Assembly (NCBI RefSeq): GCF_003634705.1
Contig: NZ_RBWU01000003.1
Span: forward strand, 310,001 to 374,000
Origin: Actinomadura pelletieri DSM 43383
GTDB taxonomy: Bacteria > Actinomycetota > Actinomycetes > Streptosporangiales > Streptosporangiaceae
Length of the DNA: 64,000 bases
Direction: 5' to 3'
The notes beneath the pieces are model-generated. The model saw nothing but the letters and a program-made list of their open reading frames with translations. It did no database searches and had not been told where the DNA came from. Below are positions 10,295-18,713 of this stretch, piece after piece. The position numbers and the translations under genes are program-made. The number at the start of each line of letters is the position of its first letter. Position 1 is the stretch's first letter.

Positions 10295-10346
10295 AGCGAC
10301 GACCCGGAGCCGGCCAGGCAGAGCCCTTCTCGGGTTCTGCCTTTTC
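10257..10346 (+). promoter_or_regulatory. Candidate transcription attenuator upstream of chorismate mutase
   Basis: A perfect 12-bp inverted repeat GGCCGGCTCCGG (10257-10268) / CCGGAGCCGGCC (10304-10315) starts five bases after the last Phe codon of the leader peptide. A second hairpin follows with no gap. AGGCAGAGCCC (10316-10326) pairs over 11 bp (one G-U) with 10332-10342 across a 5-base loop, and TTTT runs on at 10342-10345, giving an intrinsic-terminator form. A ribosome stalled at the Tyr/Phe codons would cover the 5' arm of the first hairpin. The exact antiterminator pairing is not resolved. GGCTC (10261-10265) could instead pair with GAGCC in the terminator arm (10321-10325). Confidence 0.55.
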
Positions 10347-10414
10347 TGTTGATCGGAGCGGCCCCGGGCACGGACTCCCCTGCGCGGCCGGCCGCCGCAC
10401 GAGAGGGAACCGCC

Positions 10415-10792
10415 ATGCACGACCAGGTCATCGACTCCGCCGAGCCCACCGCGTCCTGTCCGGCCTGCGGCCGGTCCGGCGAAACCGGTGAGCTGCGCGT
10501 CCCGCTGCCGTCCGCCGAGTCCATCACCACGCTCGGCGAGGCCCGGACCGCGATCGACGGTCTCGACGCCGCGCTCGCCGCCCTGCTGGAGCGCCGTGCC
10601 GCGGTCGCGGCCGTCGTCCAGCGGCTCAAGCCGGTCGGCGGTTTCGCCGGACGCGATCCCGCCCGCGAACGGCAGATCGTCGAGGCGATGGCCGTGCACG
10701 CCCCGTCCCTCGGCCCCGAGCGGCTCGCCCGGATCATGACCGCGGTCATCGAGGCCGGTCTCGACGCCGCCGACGCCCGCCGACCGCACTGA
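10415..10792 (+). CDS. Chorismate mutase (AroQ-class, type II)
   Basis: Converts chorismate to prephenate, the branch point to phenylalanine and tyrosine. The protein has 125 residues. A ~35-residue N-terminal extension carries a CPACG pair of cysteines, followed by a helical CM_2 domain: LGEARTAIDGLDAALAALLERRAAVAAVVQRLK, then GRDPARERQIVEAM. This matches the helix-1 Arg/Asp and the long helix of AroQ mutases. The ATG at 10415 is preceded by GAGAGGG at about 8 bases. No signal peptide is seen, so it is not the secreted *AroQ form. It lies behind a candidate Tyr/Phe attenuator and 63 bp before azlC. Confidence 0.85.
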   Translation: MHDQVIDSAEPTASCPACGRSGETGELRVPLPSAESITTLGEARTAIDGLDAALAALLERRAAVAAVVQRLKPVGGFAGRDPARERQIVEAMAVHAPSLGPERLARIMTAVIEAGLDAADARRPH

Positions 10793-10855
10793 CCGAGCGA
10801 CCCGGTGCAAGAACGTTCAAGATCGCGGGACGGCCGCGGCCCTACCGTCGGGAGC

Positions 10856-11563
10856 ATGAGCGTCATCGAGACCGAGGAGGTCGACACGCCGGACGGCGGC
10901 GCGCGCAGGGCCGCCGTGCGGGACGGGGTGGGCGTCGGGATCGCCGTGGGCGTGTCCGGGCCCGCGTTCGGCGCGGCGGCGGTCACCGCGGGCCTGACCG
11001 TCGCGCAGGCGTGCGTGCTGAGCCTGCTGGCGTTCACCGGCGCGTCCCAGTTCGCGCTGGCGGGGGTGGTCGGAGGCGGCGGCGGGCTGGTCGCCGGGTC
11101 GCTCGGCGCGGTGCTGCTCGGCGGCCGCAACGCCCTGTACGGGATGCGGCTGGCGGACACGCTGGGCGTCCGCGGCTGGCGGCGGCTCCTCACCGCGCAC
11201 GTCGTCATCGACGAGACGACCGCCGTGGCGACCGCGCAGCGCGGGCGCGCGGCGGCCCGCGCCGGGTTCTACGCCACGGCGGTGAGCCTCTACCTGGCCT
11301 GGAACGCCACCACGCTGCTCGGCGCCGCGGGCGCGGCCCGGCTCGGCGACCCCGATGTCGTCGGGCTGGACGTGCTCGGCCCCGCCGCGTTCCTCGGGCT
11401 GGTGTGGCCGCGGCTCACCTCCGGGGCGAGCCAGGTGCGGGTCGCGGCGGCGGCGGCCGTGATCGCGATCGCGGCGACCCCGCTGCTGCCGCCCGGTGTG
11501 CCGGTCATGCTGGCCGCCGTCGCGGCACTGCCCGCCCTGATCGGCCGGACGGAGAGGTCATGA
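10856..11563 (+). CDS. azlC: AzlC family branched-chain amino acid exporter subunit
   Basis: Large subunit of an AzlCD-type amino-acid exporter, 235 residues. AzlC signature segments are visible: VGIAVGVSGPAFGAAAVTAG near the start, then LLAFTGASQFALAGVVGGGG, GAVLLGGRNALYGMRLAD and TAHVVIDETTAVATAQ. Several further hydrophobic helices follow. The ATG at 10856 has GGGAG immediately upstream, closer than ideal. Its stop overlaps the azlD start as ATGA, so the two subunits are coupled. In other bacteria AzlCD exports branched-chain amino acids or analogues. The AraC-type gene upstream is a likely regulator. Confidence 0.92.
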   Translation: MSVIETEEVDTPDGGARRAAVRDGVGVGIAVGVSGPAFGAAAVTAGLTVAQACVLSLLAFTGASQFALAGVVGGGGGLVAGSLGAVLLGGRNALYGMRLADTLGVRGWRRLLTAHVVIDETTAVATAQRGRAAARAGFYATAVSLYLAWNATTLLGAAGAARLGDPDVVGLDVLGPAAFLGLVWPRLTSGASQVRVAAAAAVIAIAATPLLPPGVPVMLAAVAALPALIGRTERS

Positions 11564-11871
11564 GCACCTGGATCGCGGTGATCGCCACCGGGCTCGGCTG
11601 TTACGCGCTGAAGCTCGGCGGGCTGGTCACCCCGCGGCGTGTCCTGGACGATCCCCGGGTGCGGCGGTTCACCGAACTCGTCCCGGTGGCGCTGCTGACC
11701 GCGCTGATCGCCGTCCAGGCGTTCGCGGACGGCAGGAGCCTGGAGTTCGACGCGGCGCGCCTGGCCGGCCTCGGCACGGCCGCCGTCGCGCTCGCGCTGC
11801 GCGCCCCGTTCCTGGTGGTGTTGGGCGTCGCGGCGGGCGTCGCCGCCGGGCTGCGCCTGCTCGGCCTCTGA
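11560..11871 (+). CDS. azlD: AzlD family small transporter subunit
   Basis: Small membrane partner of AzlC, 103 residues with three to four hydrophobic segments (WIAVIATGLGCYALKLGGL, VPVALLTALIAVQAF, LAGLGTAAVALALRAPFLVVLG). The motif YALKLGG and a short hydrophobic C-terminus are typical. The start ATG overlaps the azlC stop by four bases. The gene converges on the pseudouridine synthase gene, with 64 bp between the two stops. Confidence 0.9.
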   Translation: MSTWIAVIATGLGCYALKLGGLVTPRRVLDDPRVRRFTELVPVALLTALIAVQAFADGRSLEFDAARLAGLGTAAVALALRAPFLVVLGVAAGVAAGLRLLGL

Positions 11872-11935
11872 CCCGACCTCCGACCCGACCTCCGACCGGA
11901 CCACTGACGCGGTCTCTGACCGCCCGCGGTCGCCG

Positions 11936-12868
11936 TCAGGACTCCGACTGGACGATCTCCAGCGCGCGGGCGAGGTCGTCCGGGTACGGGCTCTCGAACT
12001 GCACCCACTCGCCGCTGCCCGGGTGCTCGAAGCCGAGCCGCATGGCGTGCAGCCACTGCCGCCGCAGACCGAGCCGCGCCGACAGGGTCGGGTCGGCGCC
12101 GTAGGCCAGGTCACCGACGCACGGATGCTTGATCGCGGACATGTGCACCCTGATCTGGTGGGTGCGGCCCGTCTCCAGGTCGATGTCGAGGAGCGTCGCC
12201 GCCCGGAACGCCTCGACGGTGTCGTAGTGCGTCACCGAGGGCCTGCCGCCCGCCACGACCGCGAACCGTCCGTCGCCGGCCGGATGCCGGTCGATGGGCG
12301 CGTCGACCGTCCCCCGGAACGGGTCGGGATGCCCCTGGACGAGCGCCTGGTAGCGCTTGTCGACACGGCGTTCCTTGAACGCCCGCTTCAGCCCCGAGTA
12401 GGCGACCTCGCTCTTCGCCACCACCATCGCGCCGGTGGTGTTGGCGTCCAGCCGGTGCACGATGCCCTGCCGCTCCGCCGCGCCGCCGGTCGCGATCGTG
12501 TGCCCGGCGCCGAGCAGCCCGCCGAGGACCGTCGGGCCCGTCCAGCCGGTCGTGGGATGGGCCGCGACGCCGACCGGTTTGTTCACCACGACGATGTCGG
12601 CGTCCTCGTACAGCACGCCCATTCCGGGGACCGGTTCGGCGACCGGCGCGGGGGGCGCGGGCGGCGGGGGAAGCGTCACCTCCAGCCAGGCGCCCGCGTG
12701 CAGCCGCTCCGACTTGGTGACGACCTCCGCGCCGTCCAGCAGGACGTCGCCGGCGGCGATGATGTCGGCGGCGATGCCGCGGGACAGTCCGAACAGCCGC
12801 GCCAGGGCCGCGTCGACGCGCTCCCCCTCCAGCCCGTCCGGGACGGGCAGGCTCCGCACGTCACCCAT
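11936..12868 (-). CDS. rluD: RluA-family 23S rRNA pseudouridine synthase
   Basis: Pseudouridine synthase of 310 residues. An N-terminal S4 RNA-binding domain ([20 protein letters not shown]) precedes the catalytic domain with [19 protein letters not shown] and the HRLD motif in [19 protein letters not shown], whose aspartate is the nucleophile. [19 protein letters not shown] completes the family signature. S4 plus catalytic domain and position directly after lspA suggest RluD (large-subunit helix 69), but the exact target is inferred. Its ATG overlaps the lspA stop by one base (TGATG). Confidence 0.93.
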   Translation of the reverse strand: MGDVRSLPVPDGLEGERVDAALARLFGLSRGIAADIIAAGDVLLDGAEVVTKSERLHAGAWLEVTLPPPPAPPAPVAEPVPGMGVLYEDADIVVVNKPVGVAAHPTTGWTGPTVLGGLLGAGHTIATGGAAERQGIVHRLDANTTGAMVVAKSEVAYSGLKRAFKERRVDKRYQALVQGHPDPFRGTVDAPIDRHPAGDGRFAVVAGGRPSVTHYDTVEAFRAATLLDIDLETGRTHQIRVHMSAIKHPCVGDLAYGADPTLSARLGLRRQWLHAMRLGFEHPGSGEWVQFESPYPDDLARALEIVQSES

Positions 12869-13473
12869 CACGACTTCTCCTCGGGCTCGGGCTCCGGTGC
12901 GGGCTTGGCCGCGGGCTCGGCCCCGGGCTCGGATTCGGCTTCGGCCTTGGCGTCCGGTTCCCCGGCGTCGTCGTCCTTGTCGTCGAGGCGCGTACCGTCG
13001 ATCTGGAGGCCGCGCGCCGCCAGCAGGACGGCGAGGACACCGCCGCAGACGATCGCCGAGTCGGCCAGGTTGAACACCGGGAACTGCGGCACCTGGATCC
13101 AGTCGACGACATGGCCCTTCAGGGGCGCGGGCTCCCGCGTCAGCCGGTCGGTGAGGTTGCCGCACGCGCCGCCGAGCAGCAGGCCCAGACAGATCGCCCA
13201 CGGCAGGCTGCGCAGGTTGCGGGCGGTGCGCAGGATCGCCAGCACCACACCGAGCGCGATCAGCGTGAAGATGACCGTGTAGCCGGTGCCGATGGAGAAG
13301 GCGGCGCCGCTGTTACGGGTCTCGCGCAGCGTCAGCAGCCCGCCGAGCAGCCGGATCGGCTCCTCGCCCTGGAGCGTCGCCACGACGACGGACTTGGACA
13401 CGATGTCGGCGGTCAGCGCGGTCAGCGCCACGGCGACCAGCACGCCGACGCGGCGCGGCCGAGGAGATCCCAT
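12868..13473 (-). CDS. lspA: Lipoprotein signal peptidase (signal peptidase II)
   Basis: Membrane aspartyl protease that removes the signal peptide from diacylglyceryl-prolipoproteins. The protein has 201 residues and four membrane helices. Both catalytic aspartates are visible, in GNLTDRL and FNLADSAI, with the conserved RNSGAAFS loop. The ATG at 13473 is preferred because it has GAGGAAT upstream, although the frame is open further and another ATG exists upstream. A C-terminal tail of about 45 residues rich in Asp, Glu, Pro and Ala extends beyond the usual protein and should lie in the cytoplasm. It overlaps rluD by one base. Confidence 0.95.
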   Translation of the reverse strand: MGSPRPRRVGVLVAVALTALTADIVSKSVVVATLQGEEPIRLLGGLLTLRETRNSGAAFSIGTGYTVIFTLIALGVVLAILRTARNLRSLPWAICLGLLLGGACGNLTDRLTREPAPLKGHVVDWIQVPQFPVFNLADSAIVCGGVLAVLLAARGLQIDGTRLDDKDDDAGEPDAKAEAESEPGAEPAAKPAPEPEPEEKS

Positions 13474-13511
13474 GGATTCCTCGGCCCCGCCCTCTGGGTT
13501 CGTTGAGTCGC

Positions 13512-14171
13512 TCAGCGACGTTCCTCGCGTTGTTTGCATGTCACACACAGGGTCGCACGCGGGAAGACCTGAAGGCGCGCCTTGCCGATCGGCCGGGTGC
13601 ACGACTCGCAGATTCCGTACGTGCCGGTGTCCATTCGCTGGACGGCCCGCTCGATCTGGGCGAGCAGGTCCTGTGAATTGTAGGTCAGCGCGAGCTCATG
13701 CTCGCGCTCGTAGGTCTTCGCGCCCGCGTCGGCCTGGTCGTCGCCCGCGCCGTCGCTGGTGTCGCCCTCGGCGATCTGGCTCGTGGACGCGGCGATCTCC
13801 GCCCGCAGGGCCTCGATCTGCTCCTGCAACCCGGCCCGGACCTCCGCGAGCTCGGCGGACGTCCACTGGTGCTCGCCCTCGCGGACCGGCAGCTCCGCCG
13901 CCTTCGCCGCGGCCCGGCCGCCGGGCTTCCCCCGGCCCGCCTCGCCGGTGACCGCCGGCTTCGCGGGGCCGCGTCCGGCCGGTTTCGCGGACGGGCTCGC
14001 GGCCGGCCCCGTCCCGCGTGCCGTGTTCCCGGCGGGCTTCTTCTCGGCGGGTTGCTTCTTGGCGGGCTGCTTCTCGACGGGCTGTTCCCTGACGGGCAGG
14101 GCCCCTCTCTTCGCGCCGGCCATGTCGGCCCCCTTCGCGCTGATCGCCTCGACGGGCAGTGCGGGCAGCAT
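13512..14171 (-). CDS. DksA/TraR family zinc-finger protein with long basic tail
   Basis: Protein of 219 residues. The first ~90 residues are Lys/Pro/Ala-rich with repeated KQPA/KKPA units (EKQPAKKQPAEKKPAG). A helical segment with an acidic stretch follows, then a C-terminal DksA/TraR zinc finger CESCTRPIGKARL...CVTC with four cysteines. DksA-type proteins bind RNA polymerase through the secondary channel, but this family branch is uncharacterised and the coiled-coil tip cannot be assessed by eye. The ATG at 14171 has AGGGGAC upstream. An internal ATG 16 codons later has AAGGGGG upstream, so the start is uncertain. It sits between the ileS T-box and lspA. Confidence 0.85.
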   Translation of the reverse strand: MLPALPVEAISAKGADMAGAKRGALPVREQPVEKQPAKKQPAEKKPAGNTARGTGPAASPSAKPAGRGPAKPAVTGEAGRGKPGGRAAAKAAELPVREGEHQWTSAELAEVRAGLQEQIEALRAEIAASTSQIAEGDTSDGAGDDQADAGAKTYEREHELALTYNSQDLLAQIERAVQRMDTGTYGICESCTRPIGKARLQVFPRATLCVTCKQREERR

Positions 14172-14430
14172 AAGTCCCCTTTCTCAGGAGCGGCAAACCA
14201 CCTGGGCCGCGTTACCGACCGCTTATGCCCCGTCGCCGAACGCCGGGAAACCCCCGGTCCGCGCAGGAGATCGCAAAGGAACGGCACGACCCGGCGAGCC
14301 CGCGCGCGGGCGGAATTTCGGGAAGAGCGCGCCGCCCGCGTGCGTTACAGTCGGACCAGTAGTGGTGTCGGCAGGCGCTGATGGGGACACCTGCCGCCGT
14401 ACGCAGCCATGAGCGACCCGGGGACGGTGC

Positions 14431-14641
14431 GAGCCCGGGGGCGAGCCCGGCGGTCGATCACCCCGGAGCCGCCGGAGGAACCGCCCGGGACGTCGTTCCG
14501 GGCCCAGTAGAACCGGCAGCCGAGACTCCAACGAAGCGGACCGTGCCCTCGGGCCCGGTCAAGGAGGGTGGTACCGCGGGGCCGCGCGCCTCGTCCCTTC
14601 GGTCAACGAACCGTGTCACGTCGTTCCGGAGGTCCGCCATC
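14431..14641 (+). promoter_or_regulatory. ileS T-box riboswitch (translational, ultrashort Stem I)
   Basis: The T-box sequence AGGGTGGTACCGCGG is at 14565-14579. Upstream, CCGGCGG (14447-14453) pairs with CCGCCGG (14469-14475), closing a loop that contains the isoleucine codon ATC (14457-14459). This is a short specifier stem without distal Stem I elements, as in actinobacterial ileS leaders. No terminator with a U-run follows. GGAGG (14628-14632) lies 9 bases before the GTG, so control should be by sequestering the ribosome site. CCTC at 14589-14592 could pair with it. Uncharged tRNA-Ile binding would expose the site and raise IleS translation. Confidence 0.9.
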
Positions 14642-17600
14642 GTGAGCCGAGGTTTCCGTCCGCTGCCCGCGCAGGTCGATCTGCCCGCCCTCGAGCGGGA
14701 CATGCTGCGCCGCTGGCAGGAGGGCAAGGTCTTCGAGCGGTCGCTGGAGCGCACCGCGTCCGGGCCCCGCTGGGTGTTCTACGAAGGCCCGCCGACCGCG
14801 AACGGCATGCCGGGCGTCCACCACGTCGAGGCCCGCGTGTTCAAGGACGTCTTCCCGCGGTTCAAGACCATGAAGGGCTACCACGTCCCCCGCAAGGCGG
14901 GCTGGGACTGCCACGGGCTGCCCGTCGAGGTGGCCGTGGAGAAGGAACTCGGCCTCACCGGCAAGAAGGACATCGAGGAGTACGGCGTCGCGGAGTTCAA
15001 CGCCCGCTGCCGCGAATCGGTCCTGCGCCATGTGGACGCGTTCGAGGAGATGACCGAACGCATGGGCTACTGGGTCAACACCGACCAGGCGTACCGGACC
15101 ATGGACGCCGAGTACGTCGAGGCTGTCTGGTGGTCCTTGAAGCAGGTGTTCGACAAGGGTCTGCTGTTCCGCGACTACCGCATCACGCCGTACTGCCCGC
15201 GCTGCGGCACCGGCCTGTCCGACCACGAACTGGGGCAGCCCGGCGCGTACGAGACGGTGTCCAGCCCGTCGGTGTACGTGCGGATGCCCGTCACGTCCGG
15301 TCCGCTGGCGGAACTGGGCGCGGCGCTGCTCATCTGGACGACGACGCCGTGGACGCTGGTGTCCAACACCGCCGTGGCCGTCCACCCCGACGTCACCTAC
15401 GTCGCCGCCCGCCCGGCCGGGTCCGACGAGGTCCTCGTCGTGGCCGAGCCGCTCCTCGACCAGGTCCTCGGGGACGGCGCCGAGCGGCTCGCCGCCTACC
15501 AGGGCACCGAACTCGAACGCACCGCCTACCGGCGCCCGTTCGACCTGGTGGAGATCCCGGACGCGCACTACGTCGTCCTGGGCGACTACGTCACCGTCGA
15601 GGACGGTACGGGCCTCGTCCACCAGGCCCCCGCGTTCGGTGGCGACGACATGGCCGTCTGCAAGCGCTACGGCATGCCGATCGTCAACCCCATCGGACCG
15701 GACGGCCGTTTCCTGCGGGACGTGCCCATGGTCGGCAACAGGTTCTTCAAGGACGCCGACGAACCGCTCACCGACGACCTGCGCGCACGCGGGCTGCTGT
15801 TCCGCGGCGGGCACTTCGAGCACAGCTACCCGCACTGCTGGCGCTGCCACACGGCGCTGCTCTACTACGCGCTCCCCGCCTGGTACATCCGCACCACGCA
15901 GATCAAGGACCGGCTGCTGGAGGAGAACGAGAAGACCAACTGGTACCCGGAGACGGTGAAGCACGGCCGATACGGGGAATGGCTGCGCAACAACGTCGAC
16001 TGGTCGCTGTCCCGCAGCCGCTACTGGGGCACCCCGCTCCCCCTGTGGGTGTGCGGCGAGCACGAGGACCACGTCACCTGTGTCGGCTCGCTCAAGGAAC
16101 TCGGCGACCTCGCCGGGCGCGACATGTCCGGCCTCGACCCCCACCGCCCCTACGTCGACGACGTCACGTTCCCCTGCCCTGCCCGGGTCGGAGACGCGGG
16201 CTCGGAGACGTGCGGGGCGGAGGCGCGGCGCGTGCCCGACGTCATCGACGCCTGGTACGACTCCGGCTCGATGCCGTTCGCGCAGTGGGGCGCGCCCCAC
16301 CGCAACAACGAGGTCTTCGAGAACTCCTACCCCGCCCAGTACATCTGCGAGGCCCAGGACCAGACACGCGGCTGGTTCTACTCCCTGATGGCCGTCGGGA
16401 CGCTCGTGTTCGACCGGTCGTCCTACGAGAACGTCGTCTGTCTCGGGCTGATCCTCGCCGAGGACGGCCGGAAGATGAGCAAGCACCTCGGGAACGTCCT
16501 GCGGCCCATCCCCCTGATGGACGAGCACGGCGCCGACGCGGTGCGCTGGTTCATGGCCGCGGGGGGCCTGCCCTGGGCGTCCCGCCGCGTCGGCCACACC
16601 GCCCTGGAAGAGATCGTCCGCAAGGTCCTCCTCACCTACTGGAACACCGCGTCGTTCTTCGTCCTGTACGCCAACGCCGCGGAGGCCCAGGGCCGGGCCT
16701 GGACGCCCGACCGTCTCGCGGAGGCGCCCGCACCGGCCGACCGGCCCCTCCTGGACCGCTGGGCCCTCGCCGAACTGCACCGCACCGTCCGTGAGGTCGA
16801 CGCCGCCCTGGAGGAGTTCGACACGGCGCGCGCGGGCCGGAGCCTCGCACGGTTCGTCGACGACCTGTCCAACTGGTACGTGCGCCGTTCCCGCCGCCGC
16901 TTCTGGGAGGGCCCGCGGACCCCGGACGGTTCGGCCGCCTTCGCGACCCTCTACGAGTGCCTGGAGACCCTCACCCGACTGATGGCGCCGATCGTGCCGT
17001 TCATCACCGACCACGTGTGGGACGTCATCCGCCCGGCCGACGGCCCCGAGTCGGTGCACCTCGCCGACTGGCCGTCCGCCGACGAGGCCCTCCTCGACGA
17101 CACCCTGACCGCGCAGATGGCCCTCGTCCGGCGCCTGGTCGAACTCGGCCGCTCCGCCCGCGCCACGAGCGGCGTCCGCACCCGCCAGCCCCTCGGCCGG
17201 GCCCTCGTCGGCGCCGCGGGCTGGTCCGCGCTGCCCGACCAGCTCCGCGCGCAGATCTCCGAGGAACTCAACGTCCTCGGCTTCGAGGAACTGTCGTCCA
17301 TCGGCGGCGACCTCGTCGAATACGAGGTGAAGCCGAACTTCCGGGGGCTCGGCAAGACCTATGCCAAGGACACTCCGGCGGTCGCCAAGGCCGTCACGGC
17401 CGCCGACCCGGCGCGGCTCGTCCACGCCCTCCGCGAGGACGGCTTCGCCAAGGTCGAGGCCGCGGGGCTCGGCGTGGTGACCCTCACGTCCGACGACGTG
17501 ATCGTCACCGAGCGTCCGCGCAGCGGCTGGGCGGTGGAGAGCGCCGCGGGCGAGACCGTCGCGCTCGACCTGACCGTCACCCCGGAGCTGCGCCGCGCCG

Positions 17601-17860
17601 GACTGGTCCGTGAGGCGATCCGTCTCGTCCAGGAGGGCCGCAAGGCCGCCGGGCTGGAGGTCACCGACCGGATCGACCTGTGGTGGGAGGCCACCGGCAC
17701 CGACCTCGCCGAGGCCCTGCGCGCCCACACCCCCGAGCTGGCCGCTGAGGTCCTCGCCCACGCGGTCAACGAAGGGCGTCCCCACGATCTGGACGACGTG
17801 AGGACGAACCACGACGAGGAACTGGGTCTCACCTACCACCTTCGCAAGGCCGGCGCCTGA
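14642..17860 (+). CDS. ileS: Isoleucyl-tRNA synthetase
   Basis: Class Ia aminoacyl-tRNA synthetase of 1072 residues, the length of the eukaryote-like IleS found in many actinomycetes. Motifs in order: PTANGMPGVHHVEAR (HIGH-type motif, here GVHH), GWDCHGLPVEVAVEKELG, editing-domain TTTPWTLVSNTA, DAWYDSGSMPFAQWG, and KMSKHLGN (KMSKS-type) near residue 615. The anticodon-binding domain and a long C-terminal region follow. The GTG at 14642 is the family start (VSRGFRPLPAQVDLPALERD) and lies under the T-box-controlled ribosome site. The KMSKH and GVHH variants are typical of this IleS branch, some of which tolerate mupirocin. Resistance cannot be concluded from sequence. Confidence 0.98.
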   Translation: MSRGFRPLPAQVDLPALERDMLRRWQEGKVFERSLERTASGPRWVFYEGPPTANGMPGVHHVEARVFKDVFPRFKTMKGYHVPRKAGWDCHGLPVEVAVEKELGLTGKKDIEEYGVAEFNARCRESVLRHVDAFEEMTERMGYWVNTDQAYRTMDAEYVEAVWWSLKQVFDKGLLFRDYRITPYCPRCGTGLSDHELGQPGAYETVSSPSVYVRMPVTSGPLAELGAALLIWTTTPWTLVSNTAVAVHPDVTYVAARPAGSDEVLVVAEPLLDQVLGDGAERLAAYQGTELERTAYRRPFDLVEIPDAHYVVLGDYVTVEDGTGLVHQAPAFGGDDMAVCKRYGMPIVNPIGPDGRFLRDVPMVGNRFFKDADEPLTDDLRARGLLFRGGHFEHSYPHCWRCHTALLYYALPAWYIRTTQIKDRLLEENEKTNWYPETVKHGRYGEWLRNNVDWSLSRSRYWGTPLPLWVCGEHEDHVTCVGSLKELGDLAGRDMSGLDPHRPYVDDVTFPCPARVGDAGSETCGAEARRVPDVIDAWYDSGSMPFAQWGAPHRNNEVFENSYPAQYICEAQDQTRGWFYSLMAVGTLVFDRSSYENVVCLGLILAEDGRKMSKHLGNVLRPIPLMDEHGADAVRWFMAAGGLPWASRRVGHTALEEIVRKVLLTYWNTASFFVLYANAAEAQGRAWTPDRLAEAPAPADRPLLDRWALAELHRTVREVDAALEEFDTARAGRSLARFVDDLSNWYVRRSRRRFWEGPRTPDGSAAFATLYECLETLTRLMAPIVPFITDHVWDVIRPADGPESVHLADWPSADEALLDDTLTAQMALVRRLVELGRSARATSGVRTRQPLGRALVGAAGWSALPDQLRAQISEELNVLGFEELSSIGGDLVEYEVKPNFRGLGKTYAKDTPAVAKAVTAADPARLVHALREDGFAKVEAAGLGVVTLTSDDVIVTERPRSGWAVESAAGETVALDLTVTPELRRAGLVREAIRLVQEGRKAAGLEVTDRIDLWWEATGTDLAEALRAHTPELAAEVLAHAVNEGRPHDLDDVRTNHDEELGLTYHLRKAGA

Positions 17861-17872
17861 CGGCGGCCCCTT

Positions 17873-17898
17873 CGGCGACCCCCGGAAGGGGGTCGCCG
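17873..17898 (+). terminator. Stem-loop after ileS
   Basis: CGGCGACCCCC (17873-17883) pairs perfectly over 11 bp with 17888-17898 across a GGAA loop, 12 bases after the ileS stop. There is no U-run, as is common for actinomycete terminators. Confidence 0.7.
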
Positions 17899-17927
17899 AC
17901 CTGGGGCGGCGCTGCAATGATTAATGG

Positions 17928-18692
17928 GTGGACCTTCCCGAAAAGTCTTCCGAGTCCGGAGTCCCGGCGGAGCCGTCCGGCGCGCACCTGCGCGCGTCGG
18001 ACGCCGACCGCGACCAGGTCGCCGACCGTCTCCGCGAGGCCCTCGCGGAGGGGCGCATCACGCCGGAGGAGCACGCCGAGCGCATCGACGCGGTGTACAG
18101 GGCGAAGACGTACGCCGAACTGGCGCCGGTCCTGAGCGATCTGCCGTCGCAGGAGGCGCCCCGGCCCGTGGTGGAGCCGCTGCCGGCCGACCCGGTGCCG
18201 GCGCCCCCTCCGGCGCAGTCGCCCAACCTTGTCGCGATCTTCAGCGGGGTGGCGCGGAAGGGCCGCTGGCTGGTCGAGCCGACCACCAACGTGACCTGCG
18301 TGTTCGGCGGCGCGGATTTGGACTTCCGGCAGGCGGTCCTCAGCGCCGGTGAGGTCACGATCAACGTCAACTGCGTGTTCGGCGGCGTGAACATGATCGT
18401 GCCGCCGGGTGTCCGGGTCATCGCGTCCAACACGGCGATCTTCGGCGGGAACGATCTACCGGAGGACGACACGACCGACCCGGACGCGCCCGTGATCCGG
18501 GTGACGGGGACGCTGCTGTTCGGCGGCGTGTCCGTCAAGCGCAAGGCCGTCGACGACAAGGGCGGGCGCCGCGACCGGCACCGGCTGCACGGGGCGCGGC
18601 ACGGCGAGGCCCACACGGAACTCCACGAAGCGCGCGACGCGCGGCGTGAACGGCTACAGGAGCTGCGCGACGCGCGGCGGCGCGACCACTGA
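17928..18692 (+). CDS. DUF1707 protein with LiaF-like repeat domain
   Basis: Protein of 254 residues. An N-terminal DUF1707 domain (HLRASDADRDQVADRLREAL, then GRITPEEHAERIDAVYRAKT) is followed by a proline-rich linker and a beta-repeat region in which the core FGG recurs four times (CVFGGADLDF, CVFGGVNMIV, AIFGGNDLPE, LLFGGVSVKR). This matches LiaF-like cell-envelope stress domains. The C-terminus is a charged helix rich in Arg, His and Asp. No membrane segment is visible. Function is unknown; DUF1707 proteins with this tail are common in actinomycetes, and an envelope-stress role is inference. The GTG start is chosen from the domain start. Confidence 0.8.
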   Translation: MDLPEKSSESGVPAEPSGAHLRASDADRDQVADRLREALAEGRITPEEHAERIDAVYRAKTYAELAPVLSDLPSQEAPRPVVEPLPADPVPAPPPAQSPNLVAIFSGVARKGRWLVEPTTNVTCVFGGADLDFRQAVLSAGEVTINVNCVFGGVNMIVPPGVRVIASNTAIFGGNDLPEDDTTDPDAPVIRVTGTLLFGGVSVKRKAVDDKGGRRDRHRLHGARHGEAHTELHEARDARRERLQELRDARRRDH

Positions 18693-18713
18693 CCCGGGGA
18701 CGGGCCGGGTCGA

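Noticed and set aside
10841..10855. Separate promoter for azlC
   Set aside because: Only a weak TACCGT is seen with no -35; readthrough from the chorismate mutase gene is sufficient.
14603..17917. Open frame of about 1100 codons antisense to ileS
   Set aside because: Same codon-bias shadow; ileS has complete conserved motifs and a T-box on the plus strand.
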